Origin: Kiritimatiellales bacterium
GTDB lineage: Bacteria; Verrucomicrobiota; Kiritimatiellia; Kiritimatiellales; Pontiellaceae
Length of the DNA stretch: 11,379 bases
Direction: 5' to 3'
NCBI GenBank assembly: GCA_030630445.1
Contig: DAOVNC010000070.1
Location: forward strand, 1-11,379
Shown here: positions 1 through 6,506 of the stretch, piece after piece
Layout: each line of letters begins with the position of its first letter
How positions within the stretch are numbered: position 1 is the first letter of the stretch
Made by a program: the position numbers and the translations under genes
The notes under the pieces: generated by a model
What the model saw: only the letters and a program-made list of their open reading frames with translations
Databases searched by the model: none
Told to the model about the DNA's origin: nothing

Positions 1-369
1 GGTCAAGCCGCACTGCTCCTTCACTTCATTGATCTTTGCCTTGCGGGCAGAGGGTTTGACGCCTTTAAGTTCGGCGCGAAAACGCAGATATTCATCGACG
101 CGCATTTCCGGATAGAGCGGGCAACTTTCCGGAAGATAGCCAATGCGCCGCCGAATCTCCTGCGGATGATCGACGACATTATAGCCCGCCACTTCGATCT
201 TACCGGAGCTCATTGGAAGATAGCCCGTCAGCATGCGCATAGTGGTGGTCTTTCCCGCCCCGTTTGGACCGAGAAACCCAACAATTTCACCCCGTGCAAC
301 CTCAAACGAAATATGATCCACCGCCAAACGCGCCGGATATTTTTTCGTTACCCCAGAAACCTTGATCAT
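1..369 (-). CDS. ABC transporter ATP-binding protein, N-terminal part (GldA/CcmA-like), cut by window edge
   Basis: Reverse-strand translation from the ATG at 369 gives 123 residues with no stop before the window edge, so the C-terminal half is missing. The Walker A motif GPNGAGKTT lies at residues 34-42. The Q-loop region reads IGYLPE at residues 76-81, with glutamate instead of glutamine, followed by a proline- and tyrosine-rich stretch. That form is usual in the ABC-2 export ATPases of the GldA, CcmA and NatA type. Signature, Walker B and H-loop lie outside the window. The protein would be the cytoplasmic ATPase of an exporter whose membrane partner would be expected farther left. The Shine-Dalgarno site is weak (GGGCGGG, somewhat far from the ATG). 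A promoter candidate lies just upstream, so it is probably transcribed apart from the operon behind it. Family is secure; substrate is unknown. Confidence 0.9.
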   Translation of the reverse strand, partial: MIKVSGVTKKYPARLAVDHISFEVARGEIVGFLGPNGAGKTTTMRMLTGYLPMSSGKIEVAGYNVVDHPQEIRRRIGYLPESCPLYPEMRVDEYLRFRAELKGVKPSARKAKINEVKEQCGLT

Positions 370-398
370 AAAAACAACCCGCCCTATTAAAGCCACGC

Positions 399-426
399 AT
401 TATGCCCAAACCACCCATCGAGTCAA
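399..426 (-). promoter_or_regulatory. Candidate sigma70-type promoter for the ABC ATPase gene
   Basis: On the minus strand, TTGACT (426-421) is followed by a 16-bp spacer and CATAAT (404-399), each 5 of 6 against consensus. The -10 box lies about 30 bp upstream of the ATG at 369. Its position between two same-strand genes suggests an independent promoter. This is a consensus match only. Confidence 0.45.
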
Positions 427-441
427 GCCACCCGAAACAGA

Positions 442-475
442 ATGCCCCCGGTTCGACCGAAAAAAAACGGGGCAT
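442..475. repeat. Imperfect inverted repeat between ATP-grasp and ABC genes
   Basis: ATGCCCC at 442-448 pairs with GGGGCAT at 469-475. A smaller hairpin, CGGT-TCG-ACCG, lies inside at 449-459, followed by eight A residues. It is 24 bp past the stop of the ATP-grasp gene and could help end that operon. However, on the minus strand the T-run comes before the small hairpin rather than after it, so this is not a standard intrinsic terminator. Confidence 0.35.
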
Positions 476-499
476 GTCCGGCGTGGAATAGGGGTTTAG

Positions 500-1771
500 T
501 CAGTCCCGTTGAACGCCCATTTCTTTCAATGCTTCTTTCAGCTTTGCAATCTGATCCAAATCCTGAGCGAGAAGGATGACTGCAAAACTTCCGGTTTCCG
601 GCAAGACATCGCAGTTGAAGGGGAAAACCGAATTTAATTTATGGCCATCATACAGCACCGGTTTGATACGCTCGGTGAGTTCCAGAAAGGTACATGCGGC
701 GGTCTTGATCTTAATGAATTTCCAGTATGGAATGGGGGCTGTCAATTTTTCAATGTTGTCGACAATCATGCCCACATAAGAGGATCCATTGAAACGCGCA
801 TTGTTTTCAATGGGGAATATCCCCTCCTCCGCCACGATATAATCGATACCGGCCACCCCCCGATATCCGGACTTCGCCATATGGTGTGCGATTTTCTCCG
901 AAGTCTCTGTGATATAGTTCCACACCTCCGGTGCAACCGCAGACCCCTTGAGGGTGCCGACATGGATCAGGCCTTGCTCGCATAGTTGATCGCGCATGCC
1001 AAGATGGGTAATTCCCCCATCTCGTCCGATGGCCCATTGATCGTTCGGGGAGGAGCTCACCTTCAGGAAGGGCTCAATGATGACCACTTTTTCGCCGCTG
1101 TCCGCTATTTCCCGATATAAGAGAGGAAGACCACTGCCGTCTGTTTTATACAGCGACATGCCGGATTCACCCAGCGTGCCACGAATAATCACCGTTTTGT
1201 AGGTGGATAGATACCCGTTTACGATCGCTTCCATTTCAGGGTAGTTTTCCTTGTTTCTCGGAAACATTCCGAATGAATTCCCTTCAACAACCGGAATGCC
1301 CAATTGCTGGCAGATCGTCTTGAATAGAGCCTTGTCGTTGTATTTCAACGTATTCGATTCAGATGCCCCGAAAAGATGCGCGCCCAGCGACTCCGCGGCT
1401 TCCGCTTCCCGCGCTCCGGAAAACCAAGGGACGTATACGGGGTTTCTTCCGGTTTTCCGAATGACTTCCCTGATGGGTTCGGGATTATCAACAATAAGTT
1501 CCGAAAGCGTCATCTCCTTTGACCGTGCCTTATACTGGACGACATGGTCCGGCCCTAATCCATGGGATTGCAGCCAGCGGTGATATTCAAGGTCCAACTC
1601 CCCGTGCAAAACCACCAGATCATCTCGGCTGGCGGCGGGGAGTACACGGTCGCATTTAGAATTTATCGACCCATCGCGCCGCGGGAATTGCGAGAAGTTA
1701 TCGGCGCCATAGACCAGCAATTCTTTTTCATTGCGGGAGATACATTTCTTAAGGGGATGGTAGGTATTCAT
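500..1771 (-). CDS. ATP-grasp domain ligase of unknown substrate
   Basis: The chosen start, ATG at 1771, gives 423 aa and is preceded by AGGAAAG two bases before it. A longer open frame to 1873 overlaps the upstream gene and is not conserved-looking. Residues 17-130 resemble a pre-ATP-grasp Rossmann-like half. The ATP-grasp fold then follows: a glycine-rich nucleotide loop around RGTLGESGMS (197-206), IIEPF with E233, GID with D310, and the metal site IENNARFNGSSY (321-332), where E322, N324 and R326 are the expected magnesium and phosphate ligands. Families with this ending join a carboxylate to an amine through an acyl-phosphate. No membrane segment or carrier-protein domain is seen, and a 90-residue C-terminal tail follows. 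It is the last gene of a four-gene operon, 26 bp behind the CDP-alcohol transferase, so a substrate linked to the lipid headgroup is a reasonable guess. The reaction is not known. Confidence 0.85.
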   Translation of the reverse strand: MNTYHPLKKCISRNEKELLVYGADNFSQFPRRDGSINSKCDRVLPAASRDDLVVLHGELDLEYHRWLQSHGLGPDHVVQYKARSKEMTLSELIVDNPEPIREVIRKTGRNPVYVPWFSGAREAEAAESLGAHLFGASESNTLKYNDKALFKTICQQLGIPVVEGNSFGMFPRNKENYPEMEAIVNGYLSTYKTVIIRGTLGESGMSLYKTDGSGLPLLYREIADSGEKVVIIEPFLKVSSSPNDQWAIGRDGGITHLGMRDQLCEQGLIHVGTLKGSAVAPEVWNYITETSEKIAHHMAKSGYRGVAGIDYIVAEEGIFPIENNARFNGSSYVGMIVDNIEKLTAPIPYWKFIKIKTAACTFLELTERIKPVLYDGHKLNSVFPFNCDVLPETGSFAVILLAQDLDQIAKLKEALKEMGVQRD

Positions 1772-1797
1772 TACTTTCCTAGGTTTAATAATGAAAA

Positions 1798-2451
1798 TTA
1801 AATGCGGATCCACTGCATCCAACCGTAGATAACCGTCAGGATCAGCGTGTAGACAATCAGGGCATAAAACCATTTTCCTGCAAATTTAGGGGTTCGTATC
1901 GGAGCCAGGTTAAACACCAGAAGACCCATTAACAGTGCATGAAGGATGAGGAGGAAAACGGCATGGCTAAACAACGGTTCGAACAGAAACACAAAAGCCA
2001 AAATGATAATATTGTTATCCAAGGCCAGCCCCAGGTAGGTCTTGTCGTCCAACAGTCCAAAAACATTGAAATAGCTCAATCGGATGGCACCCCCGGCGAC
2101 AACCAGAAACGCCCCGGGCAGGAACCATGGATTGAAGTGCCCATAGCTGAGGAGGAAAACCGCAGGGAATACCCCGAAACTAACGATATCAATCAGGGAA
2201 TCCAGCTGCCCCCCGAAAGAGCGCTTCCCCTCCGTTCTCCCCTTCATTTTCCGGGCAATGATCCCGTCGCCCCAGTCAAATAAAACCGCCCATAGAACGC
2301 CAATCATCGCAAGAGGAAAACGACCCAGAATAGCGAAGTAGATCCCCAGCACGGCGCAGAACAGCCCTGCGAGCGAACAGATGTTGGGAAGATCCCTGGC
2401 AAAGGAAAGCATGGTGGGCCGATGGGGTTGTTGTGGTTTGGAACTTGCCAT
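1798..2451 (-). CDS. PssA-like CDP-alcohol phosphatidyltransferase
   Basis: This 217-aa integral membrane protein has several hydrophobic segments. It carries the CDP-alcohol phosphotransferase motif D59-x2-D62-G63-x2-A66-R67 and later G80-x3-D84-x3-D88. These aspartates bind the two metal ions and the CDP moiety. DSLIDIVSFGVFPA (84-97) and IRLSYFNV (123-130) closely resemble bacterial phosphatidylserine synthase (PssA class II). Two features differ: 12 residues lie between R67 and G80, where PssA usually has 8, and the usual GLPSPAAA-type segment is replaced by GLALDNN (141-147). The alcohol acceptor may therefore not be serine. It starts 5 bp after the stop of the PLP enzyme, with an AAAGAAA stretch as the only nearby ribosome-binding sequence, so translation may be coupled. 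Standard pipelines would probably call it pssA; I leave the symbol blank because of the substrate doubt. Confidence 0.85.
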   Translation of the reverse strand: MASSKPQQPHRPTMLSFARDLPNICSLAGLFCAVLGIYFAILGRFPLAMIGVLWAVLFDWGDGIIARKMKGRTEGKRSFGGQLDSLIDIVSFGVFPAVFLLSYGHFNPWFLPGAFLVVAGGAIRLSYFNVFGLLDDKTYLGLALDNNIIILAFVFLFEPLFSHAVFLLILHALLMGLLVFNLAPIRTPKFAGKWFYALIVYTLILTVIYGWMQWIRI

Positions 2452-2456
2452 TTTCT

Positions 2457-3572
2457 TTATGCTGCTCCGTTTCCCAAGCCCATCACATCAATCAACGCAT
2501 CAACCAGATTGCAGTTTTCGACTTCGGTACGACTGGCAATCCGAAGATAGCGATCGGCATCCGGCTGGGTTTTCCCTGCGCAGTCCTTGATATACATGTT
2601 ATGCCTGATAAACAGTTTTTCCACAATTCCAGGCGCGTGTTGCACGCCATCGGGCAGGCGGCAGAAAATGTAGTTCGCATCCGGCTTGTAAACCGTCATC
2701 CCCTCGATAGCGCACAGTTTTTCATACAGGCGATCCCGGTCAGTTCGAACGCGTTTGCAGCTGTCGACAAACTCCTGTTTGTAATCGGGCAGAATCCGCA
2801 AGAATTCTTCCGCAAATCCGTTAATGTTCCAAATATGAACGCCGTTTCTCACCGCTTCCGCAAATTCGGAATTGGCCGTCAGCATATAGCCGATCCGTAG
2901 CCCGCAGATCCCGTAGGCCTTGCTCATGCTTTTGAAAATCACCAGATTCGGATAGCGGTCGAGGTCTGTTTCCAAACTGGTTTGCTCCGGATTCTCTGAA
3001 AAATCCAAAAAGGATTCGTCCACAATCAGCATGCAACCGTGCATTTCTAGTTTTTTTGCAAGCCGAACCAGATCGGGTTTCGGGATCAACATCGAGGTCG
3101 GATTATTGGGCGTCACCACAACCGCTACATCCGCGTTGACCCGCAGCGCCTCGGCCGCGAATTTATCGACATCCAACTGGAACGAGGGGAACTCAAGCGG
3201 GAATTCGACCACCTGCCCGGCCGGCGCCGCATTGGCATATTCATTGAACGAAGGTACCGGAACGATCAACTTGCCCGCCAAGTGGCCGGATACGATCTTG
3301 ATCAGTTCCGCCGCTCCGTTACCCACGACAATTCGTTCGGCCGGTTGGTCAATGATCCGTCCAACCAGTCCGGCTAGGGCATCTTGCGCCACCGGATAAT
3401 TCAGTACCAAATCGTGGATTTGATCTTTTAGTTTCGCAAAAACCGCCTCTGGCGGGAAATACAGATTATACAAATAGGCGTGGTCTATGAAACCATGCCG
3501 GTAGTATCCTCCATGCTGGCCCGAGATGAATTCGTATTTTTCGGATTGGGTCATGCAGCTATGCGGTTGCAT
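2457..3572 (-). CDS. CobD-like PLP-dependent enzyme (fold type I aminotransferase/decarboxylase)
   Basis: This 371-aa class I/II aminotransferase-fold protein shows GNGAAEL (84-90), TPNNPTS (154-160), VDESFLDF (184-191) and the PLP lysine K218 in SMSKAYG, with R226 in GLRIGY. Two features match threonine-phosphate decarboxylase (CobD) better than histidinol-phosphate aminotransferase: an N-terminal HGG (20-22), and the ending YLRIASR with R344 and R348. CobD has two arginines at this spacing, where HisC has one followed by glycine. The NENP motif of HisC is absent, and a canonical hisC lies nearby at 4638-5687. A role in decarboxylating or transaminating a phosphorylated amino acid is therefore plausible. 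The first ATG overlaps the upstream nucleotidyltransferase gene by 14 bp. A second ATG at 3554 (residue 7) is 4 bp after that gene's stop. Neither has a good Shine-Dalgarno site, so coupling is likely. General databases may label it aminotransferase or HisC. Confidence 0.88.
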   Translation of the reverse strand: MQPHSCMTQSEKYEFISGQHGGYYRHGFIDHAYLYNLYFPPEAVFAKLKDQIHDLVLNYPVAQDALAGLVGRIIDQPAERIVVGNGAAELIKIVSGHLAGKLIVPVPSFNEYANAAPAGQVVEFPLEFPSFQLDVDKFAAEALRVNADVAVVVTPNNPTSMLIPKPDLVRLAKKLEMHGCMLIVDESFLDFSENPEQTSLETDLDRYPNLVIFKSMSKAYGICGLRIGYMLTANSEFAEAVRNGVHIWNINGFAEEFLRILPDYKQEFVDSCKRVRTDRDRLYEKLCAIEGMTVYKPDANYIFCRLPDGVQHAPGIVEKLFIRHNMYIKDCAGKTQPDADRYLRIASRTEVENCNLVDALIDVMGLGNGAA

Positions 3573-4392
3573 TGAGCAATGCCCCGGTTAAATAATCCGG
3601 CAGCAGGAAAGGAGTCGTTTTCACCGGCTCAGGCGTTCCCCGCGAAAATAGTTTTTCAGCCTCCGCCAGATCGCCCACATTGTCTATCTCGTACCATGGC
3701 TTTCCGTCAAAAGAGACCGTCTCAAAAGCGAGGCTTCCATCCGCAACCATTTCCGAAAACACGGTTTCATAATATCCATTGACCTTCCCCTCCAAAATAT
3801 GCCGGTCCAACCTCTCTACGATACCGGCCCAAGAGGAGCGTGAAATGCTGTAGATATTAACGGTTTTATATTTGATCTCGCCAAAGGAGTCGGTGTTGCC
3901 CGCCAAGAATGCCTTGACCTGCCGGCCGCGGTTGACCGTGACACAGGTTCCATTCATCCACGGTTGCATCCTTGCAACCGCGATCCGACCGGGATACAGC
4001 ATGGCGTCCAACAGTGATTCATCGAAAACAAGATCACTTTCGAGCAGCAGAAATGGCTCATCGATGACTTCACGCGCCATCCAGAGCGAATAGATATTAT
4101 TGGTGGTCTTGTATAACGGACTAAAAACATAATCGATCGCGATGCCACCCACCCGGTCTCCCAAAAACTCCTTGATATGGTTTTCCAGATGTCCCGTGAC
4201 CACGACCAAGCGTTTGAACCCTTGCCTATCCAGACTAGAGATCATCCGTTCGAGGATTGACCGCCCGTTCACCAAGGTCAGGCATTTGGGCGCATTCTGC
4301 GTCAAGGGATACAGGCGACTACCGGTTCCGGCAGCAAGAAGCAATGCCGTGGTCACGTGTTCTTTATGGTCAAAGCGGTGGCGATATTTCAA
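3559..4392 (-). CDS. LicC/PntC-like sugar-phosphate-type nucleotidyltransferase (probable CTP:phospho-alcohol cytidylyltransferase)
   Basis: This 277-aa nucleotidyltransferase has the signature LAAGTGSRLYPLT at residues 19-31, P35-K36, a TTNNIYSLW block (96-104), ESD with D120 as probable metal ligand, and WYEIDNVGDL (233-242) with D237 as the second metal ligand. The NNIYSLW and WYEID blocks are typical of phosphocholine (LicC) and 2-aminoethylphosphonate (PntC) cytidylyltransferases rather than hexose-1-phosphate enzymes. It would activate a phosphorylated amino alcohol as a CDP derivative. The start is a TTG at 4392, chosen because AAGGA stands 7 bases before it. An internal GTG at 4356, just before the first beta strand, is the alternative. 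It is the first gene of the operon and overlaps the PLP enzyme gene. From memory, fused nucleotidyltransferase-aminotransferase proteins occur in other bacteria, which supports a joint function. CTP as donor and the identity of the alcohol are inferred. Confidence 0.87.
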   Translation of the reverse strand: MKYRHRFDHKEHVTTALLLAAGTGSRLYPLTQNAPKCLTLVNGRSILERMISSLDRQGFKRLVVVTGHLENHIKEFLGDRVGGIAIDYVFSPLYKTTNNIYSLWMAREVIDEPFLLLESDLVFDESLLDAMLYPGRIAVARMQPWMNGTCVTVNRGRQVKAFLAGNTDSFGEIKYKTVNIYSISRSSWAGIVERLDRHILEGKVNGYYETVFSEMVADGSLAFETVSFDGKPWYEIDNVGDLAEAEKLFSRGTPEPVKTTPFLLPDYLTGALLNATA

Positions 4393-4461
4393 ATTTACAT
4401 CCTTGGGTAAAGATTAGAGTTCGGGCAAGAAGCTCATTGCCCTGCGAACAAATAAACGATA

Positions 4462-4490
4462 AATTTCTCAAAACAACAGATGAATGTCAA
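4462..4490 (-). promoter_or_regulatory. Weak promoter candidate for the four-gene lipid-headgroup-like operon
   Basis: A perfect TTGACA on the minus strand (4490-4485) is followed after 17 bp by GAAATT (4467-4462), which matches the -10 consensus at only 3 of 6. The remaining 245-bp space between hisC and the nucleotidyltransferase gene shows no convincing hairpin plus T-run and no credible small gene. A promoter is expected somewhere here because the operon begins at 4392. Confidence 0.3.
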
Positions 4491-4637
4491 GAACGAACCA
4501 ACCCAAACTAAACCTCCCATTTGGGGCAAGGGGTATATCCATCATTCGGATCCCGACCGGTACAATATCAAAGGCAGAGGTGGAGATCTACGAGCGGTTC
4601 AAACGCGGTCGTTTCCGCAAGGGCTGGCATCGCACCC

Positions 4638-5687
4638 CTATCCGTTCAGGATTTCCTCGACGGCATCCATGAATTGGAACATTTCCGGAGCGGTGCCAAT
4701 GGTGACGCGCAGATAGTCCTTCGTGCGCCCGTCGTTTTCGAAATAGCGGACAAGGATGTTCTTCTTGCGCAGCTCTTCGAACAGTGATTTTGGACGAAGC
4801 CCCAGCGGCTTCACCCACAGGAAGTTGGTCTGCGAATCGCAAACTTCGAACCCCAGCTCCGACAGCTTGTCCGCCACCAGTTTGCGCGTTTCGACAATCG
4901 CCTGCACGTTGGCCGTCATCGTGTCCTGGTCAAGGATCGCCACGCGGGCAATCTCCTGCGTGAGATAGTTGACGTTGTACGAATCCTTGATCTTATGCAA
5001 CGCACCGATCAACTCGACATGGCCCACACAATAGCCCAAACGGATGCCCGCCAGCGAATACGACTTCGAGAGCGTCCGCGCCACCAGCACATTGTCGTTC
5101 GCCAGCGCCAGATCCATGCAGTTTTCCTTGGCAAAGTCCGCATAGGCTTCGTCGACCAGCACCACCCCGTCAAAACCCTGCACAAACGACTCCACGTCCG
5201 CTTTGGAATATTGCAGACTCGTCGGCGCATTCGGGTTCGTCAGAAAAAAGAGCGATGCCGCATAGTCCTCCGGCATCTGCCAGCCAAAGCCAACATTCAA
5301 CGCAACCGGCTTCTTTTCCACATCCTCGATATCGATCAAGATAGGATAAAGAGAATACGACGGCTCAAAATAGCCAACCGAACCCTCACGCTCGACAAAC
5401 GCGCGGATGCACAACGCCAACACCTCGTCCGAGCCGTTGCCCACAAACACGTTTTCCACCTCGCAGCCGTGCAGCTCCGCAATCACTTTGCGCAGTTCCA
5501 TGCAGACCGGATCGGGATAGCGCGACAGCTCGGAGATATCGATCATCGACAAAATATCCTGCACATCCGCCGAAGGCAGGTACGGGTTTTCGTTCGTGTT
5601 CAGCTTAACCATATCGGCATCCTTCGGCTGTTCGCCCGGAACATACCCCGACATCGCCCGCACTGACTTTCTAATTAAATTGCTCAT
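4638..5687 (-). CDS. hisC: Histidinol-phosphate aminotransferase
   Basis: HisC transfers an amino group from glutamate to imidazole-acetol phosphate, the step before histidinol phosphate in histidine synthesis, in the cytoplasm with PLP. The 349-aa protein has the HisC N-terminal NENPY (32-36), GNGSDE (83-88), NPNAPT (151-156), DEAYADF (179-185), the Schiff-base lysine K208 in TLSKSYSLAG, R216, and the C-terminal YLRVTIGTAPEM, where a single arginine precedes glycine as in HisC. Length is normal for the family. The ATG at 5687 is 7 bp past the vapC stop. Its ribosome binding site, GAGGAAATT-ATG, overlaps that stop codon, so translation is probably coupled to the toxin gene. hisD lies on the same strand beyond the toxin-antitoxin pair. 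No clear terminator follows. Confidence 0.96.
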   Translation of the reverse strand: MSNLIRKSVRAMSGYVPGEQPKDADMVKLNTNENPYLPSADVQDILSMIDISELSRYPDPVCMELRKVIAELHGCEVENVFVGNGSDEVLALCIRAFVEREGSVGYFEPSYSLYPILIDIEDVEKKPVALNVGFGWQMPEDYAASLFFLTNPNAPTSLQYSKADVESFVQGFDGVVLVDEAYADFAKENCMDLALANDNVLVARTLSKSYSLAGIRLGYCVGHVELIGALHKIKDSYNVNYLTQEIARVAILDQDTMTANVQAIVETRKLVADKLSELGFEVCDSQTNFLWVKPLGLRPKSLFEELRKKNILVRYFENDGRTKDYLRVTIGTAPEMFQFMDAVEEILNG

Positions 5688-5694
5688 AATTTCC

Positions 5695-6108
5695 TCAAAC
5701 CAACGGATTCACGACAACCACGCCGCCATAATCCTGCCCCGTATTCAGATCTTCCGTCCAAAGTTCCTTTGCTCCGGACATCTGGGCGGCCGCCACAATG
5801 TTCGCGTCATAGAACGAAAGCTGAAAGGTTTGCTGAACCGCAATCGCCCGGCGTAGCAAGGCACATGTATTTTCCACCACATCGCGGCGCATGTAGTATT
5901 CAACGGCTTCCCGTAGGATCAAGGGGTTTGCCCCTTTGCGCATCATCACATTGAAAAACTCCTGCAGAACTTGAATGCTCACCGCAACACAGGCCTGGCG
6001 CAAAAAAAGTTCGTCGAGCCGATTCTTTGCCAATTCATGCCGTCGCATATCACCCAGATCAAAGGAATAGACCACGATATTGGTATCCAGGAAAACCTCA
6101 GCGTTCAT
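5695..6108 (-). CDS. PIN-domain toxin of a VapBC-type pair
   Basis: The start chosen is the ATG at 6108, giving 137 aa. An ATG at 6117 and a longer frame to 6147 are alternatives, but the family normally begins within a few residues of the LDTN motif. The four acidic PIN positions are all present: D8 in FLDTN, E50 in LQEFF, D101 in FYDAN, and D120 in TEDL. Together they form the metal-dependent RNase site, so the toxin looks catalytically intact. VapC toxins cut specific RNAs such as initiator tRNA or 23S rRNA; the target here cannot be read from sequence. The gene overlaps the antitoxin gene by 11 bp, the usual arrangement for coupled toxin translation. Its stop codon TGA lies in the ribosome binding region of hisC. 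Family assignment is firm. Confidence 0.92.
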   Translation of the reverse strand: MNAEVFLDTNIVVYSFDLGDMRRHELAKNRLDELFLRQACVAVSIQVLQEFFNVMMRKGANPLILREAVEYYMRRDVVENTCALLRRAIAVQQTFQLSFYDANIVAAAQMSGAKELWTEDLNTGQDYGGVVVVNPLV

Positions 6109-6334
6109 GCATTTCATCCCGTGTATAGATTTTCCCGCCATCGCCATAATCCTGGGCTTCTTCCATCATGCGCATGATTTCCGTCGCCGCGGTCTCGTAG
6201 CGAAAATCCCGCTTGGCCGCCTGTTCCACCACTTGGGAAATCCACGCCGAAACCGACATATCCTTCTCGACGGCAATATGCTTCACGTCCTTGAGCAACT
6301 GTTCATCCATCCGCAATGTAATGTTTTTTGTCAT
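6098..6334 (-). CDS. Ribbon-helix-helix antitoxin of the VapBC-type pair
   Basis: The real start is the ATG at 6334, giving 78 aa, because AGGAGG stands six bases before it. An open frame reaching 6514 only reads through a palindromic repeat. The N-terminus, MTKNITLRMDEQLLKDVKHI, has the beta-strand and first helix of CopG/Arc-type DNA-binding proteins, followed by a short turn and a second helix around MSVSAWISQVVEQAA. The charged C-terminal 35 residues would wrap and block the PIN toxin. RHH antitoxins bind their own promoter as dimers. Repeated TGCAC motifs that overlap the promoter at 6345-6377 are candidate operators. The pair lies inside a histidine gene cluster on the same strand as hisD and hisC. 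Confidence 0.88.
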   Translation of the reverse strand: MTKNITLRMDEQLLKDVKHIAVEKDMSVSAWISQVVEQAAKRDFRYETAATEIMRMMEEAQDYGDGGKIYTRDEMHER

Positions 6335-6343
6335 ACAAACCTC

Positions 6344-6384
6344 CTGCACACAAACTGTATTGCACATTTTGCGTGCAGCGTCAA
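6344..6384 (-). promoter_or_regulatory. Antitoxin-toxin promoter with repeated TGCAC operator-like motifs
   Basis: On the minus strand, TTGACG (6384-6379) and AATACA (6361-6356) are 17 bp apart, and a TG one base upstream of the -10 box makes it an extended -10. TGCAC occurs at 6345-6349 and 6361-6365, and its complement GTGCA at 6373-6377. The outer copies form CTGCAC...GTGCAG symmetry over 35 bp. This is the kind of site an RHH antitoxin could use for autorepression. No binding data can be inferred. Confidence 0.45.
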
Positions 6385-6398
6385 GGGCGTACCTTTCT

Positions 6399-6490
6399 GG
6401 AGTGCGGAGGCAATTGAAAGGCGACACCGCTTTTGCGTACGCACCGAACTGCAAAAAAGCGGTGTCGCCCGTTGGTTGCCACCGTACTCC
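6399..6490. repeat. 92-bp symmetric palindromic element (REP/MITE-like)
   Basis: The inner arms, 6420-6434 and 6455-6469, match perfectly over 15 bp (GGCGACACCGCTTTT and its complement). The outer arms, 6399-6413 and 6476-6490, match at 13 of 15 positions. Each pair of arms is separated by exactly 6 unpaired bases on both sides, around a 20-bp central loop. The element lies between the hisD stop (16 bp away) and the antitoxin promoter. The two-tier design suggests a dispersed palindromic repeat or a very small non-autonomous element rather than a simple terminator, although the folded RNA could also stop transcription from hisD. No clear target-site duplication is visible. Confidence 0.75.
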
Positions 6491-6506
6491 AAATCTCTGT
6501 TTCTCT

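Noticed and set aside
442..475. Intrinsic terminator of the four-gene operon
   Set aside because: The T-run lies before, not after, the stable hairpin on the transcribed strand, so I list it only as an inverted repeat.
1772..1873. 34-residue N-terminal extension of the ATP-grasp protein
   Set aside because: It overlaps the end of the CDP-alcohol transferase gene and lacks its own ribosome binding site. The ATG at 1771 has one.
500..4392. Phosphonate biosynthesis cluster
   Set aside because: The nucleotidyltransferase and PLP families occur in phosphonate pathways, but no PEP mutase or phosphonopyruvate decarboxylase is in the window, so the call is not supported.
4995..5666. 223-aa plus-strand open frame opposite hisC
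   Set aside because: It is rich in Arg, His and Gln and has the composition of an antisense shadow. hisC has full motif support.
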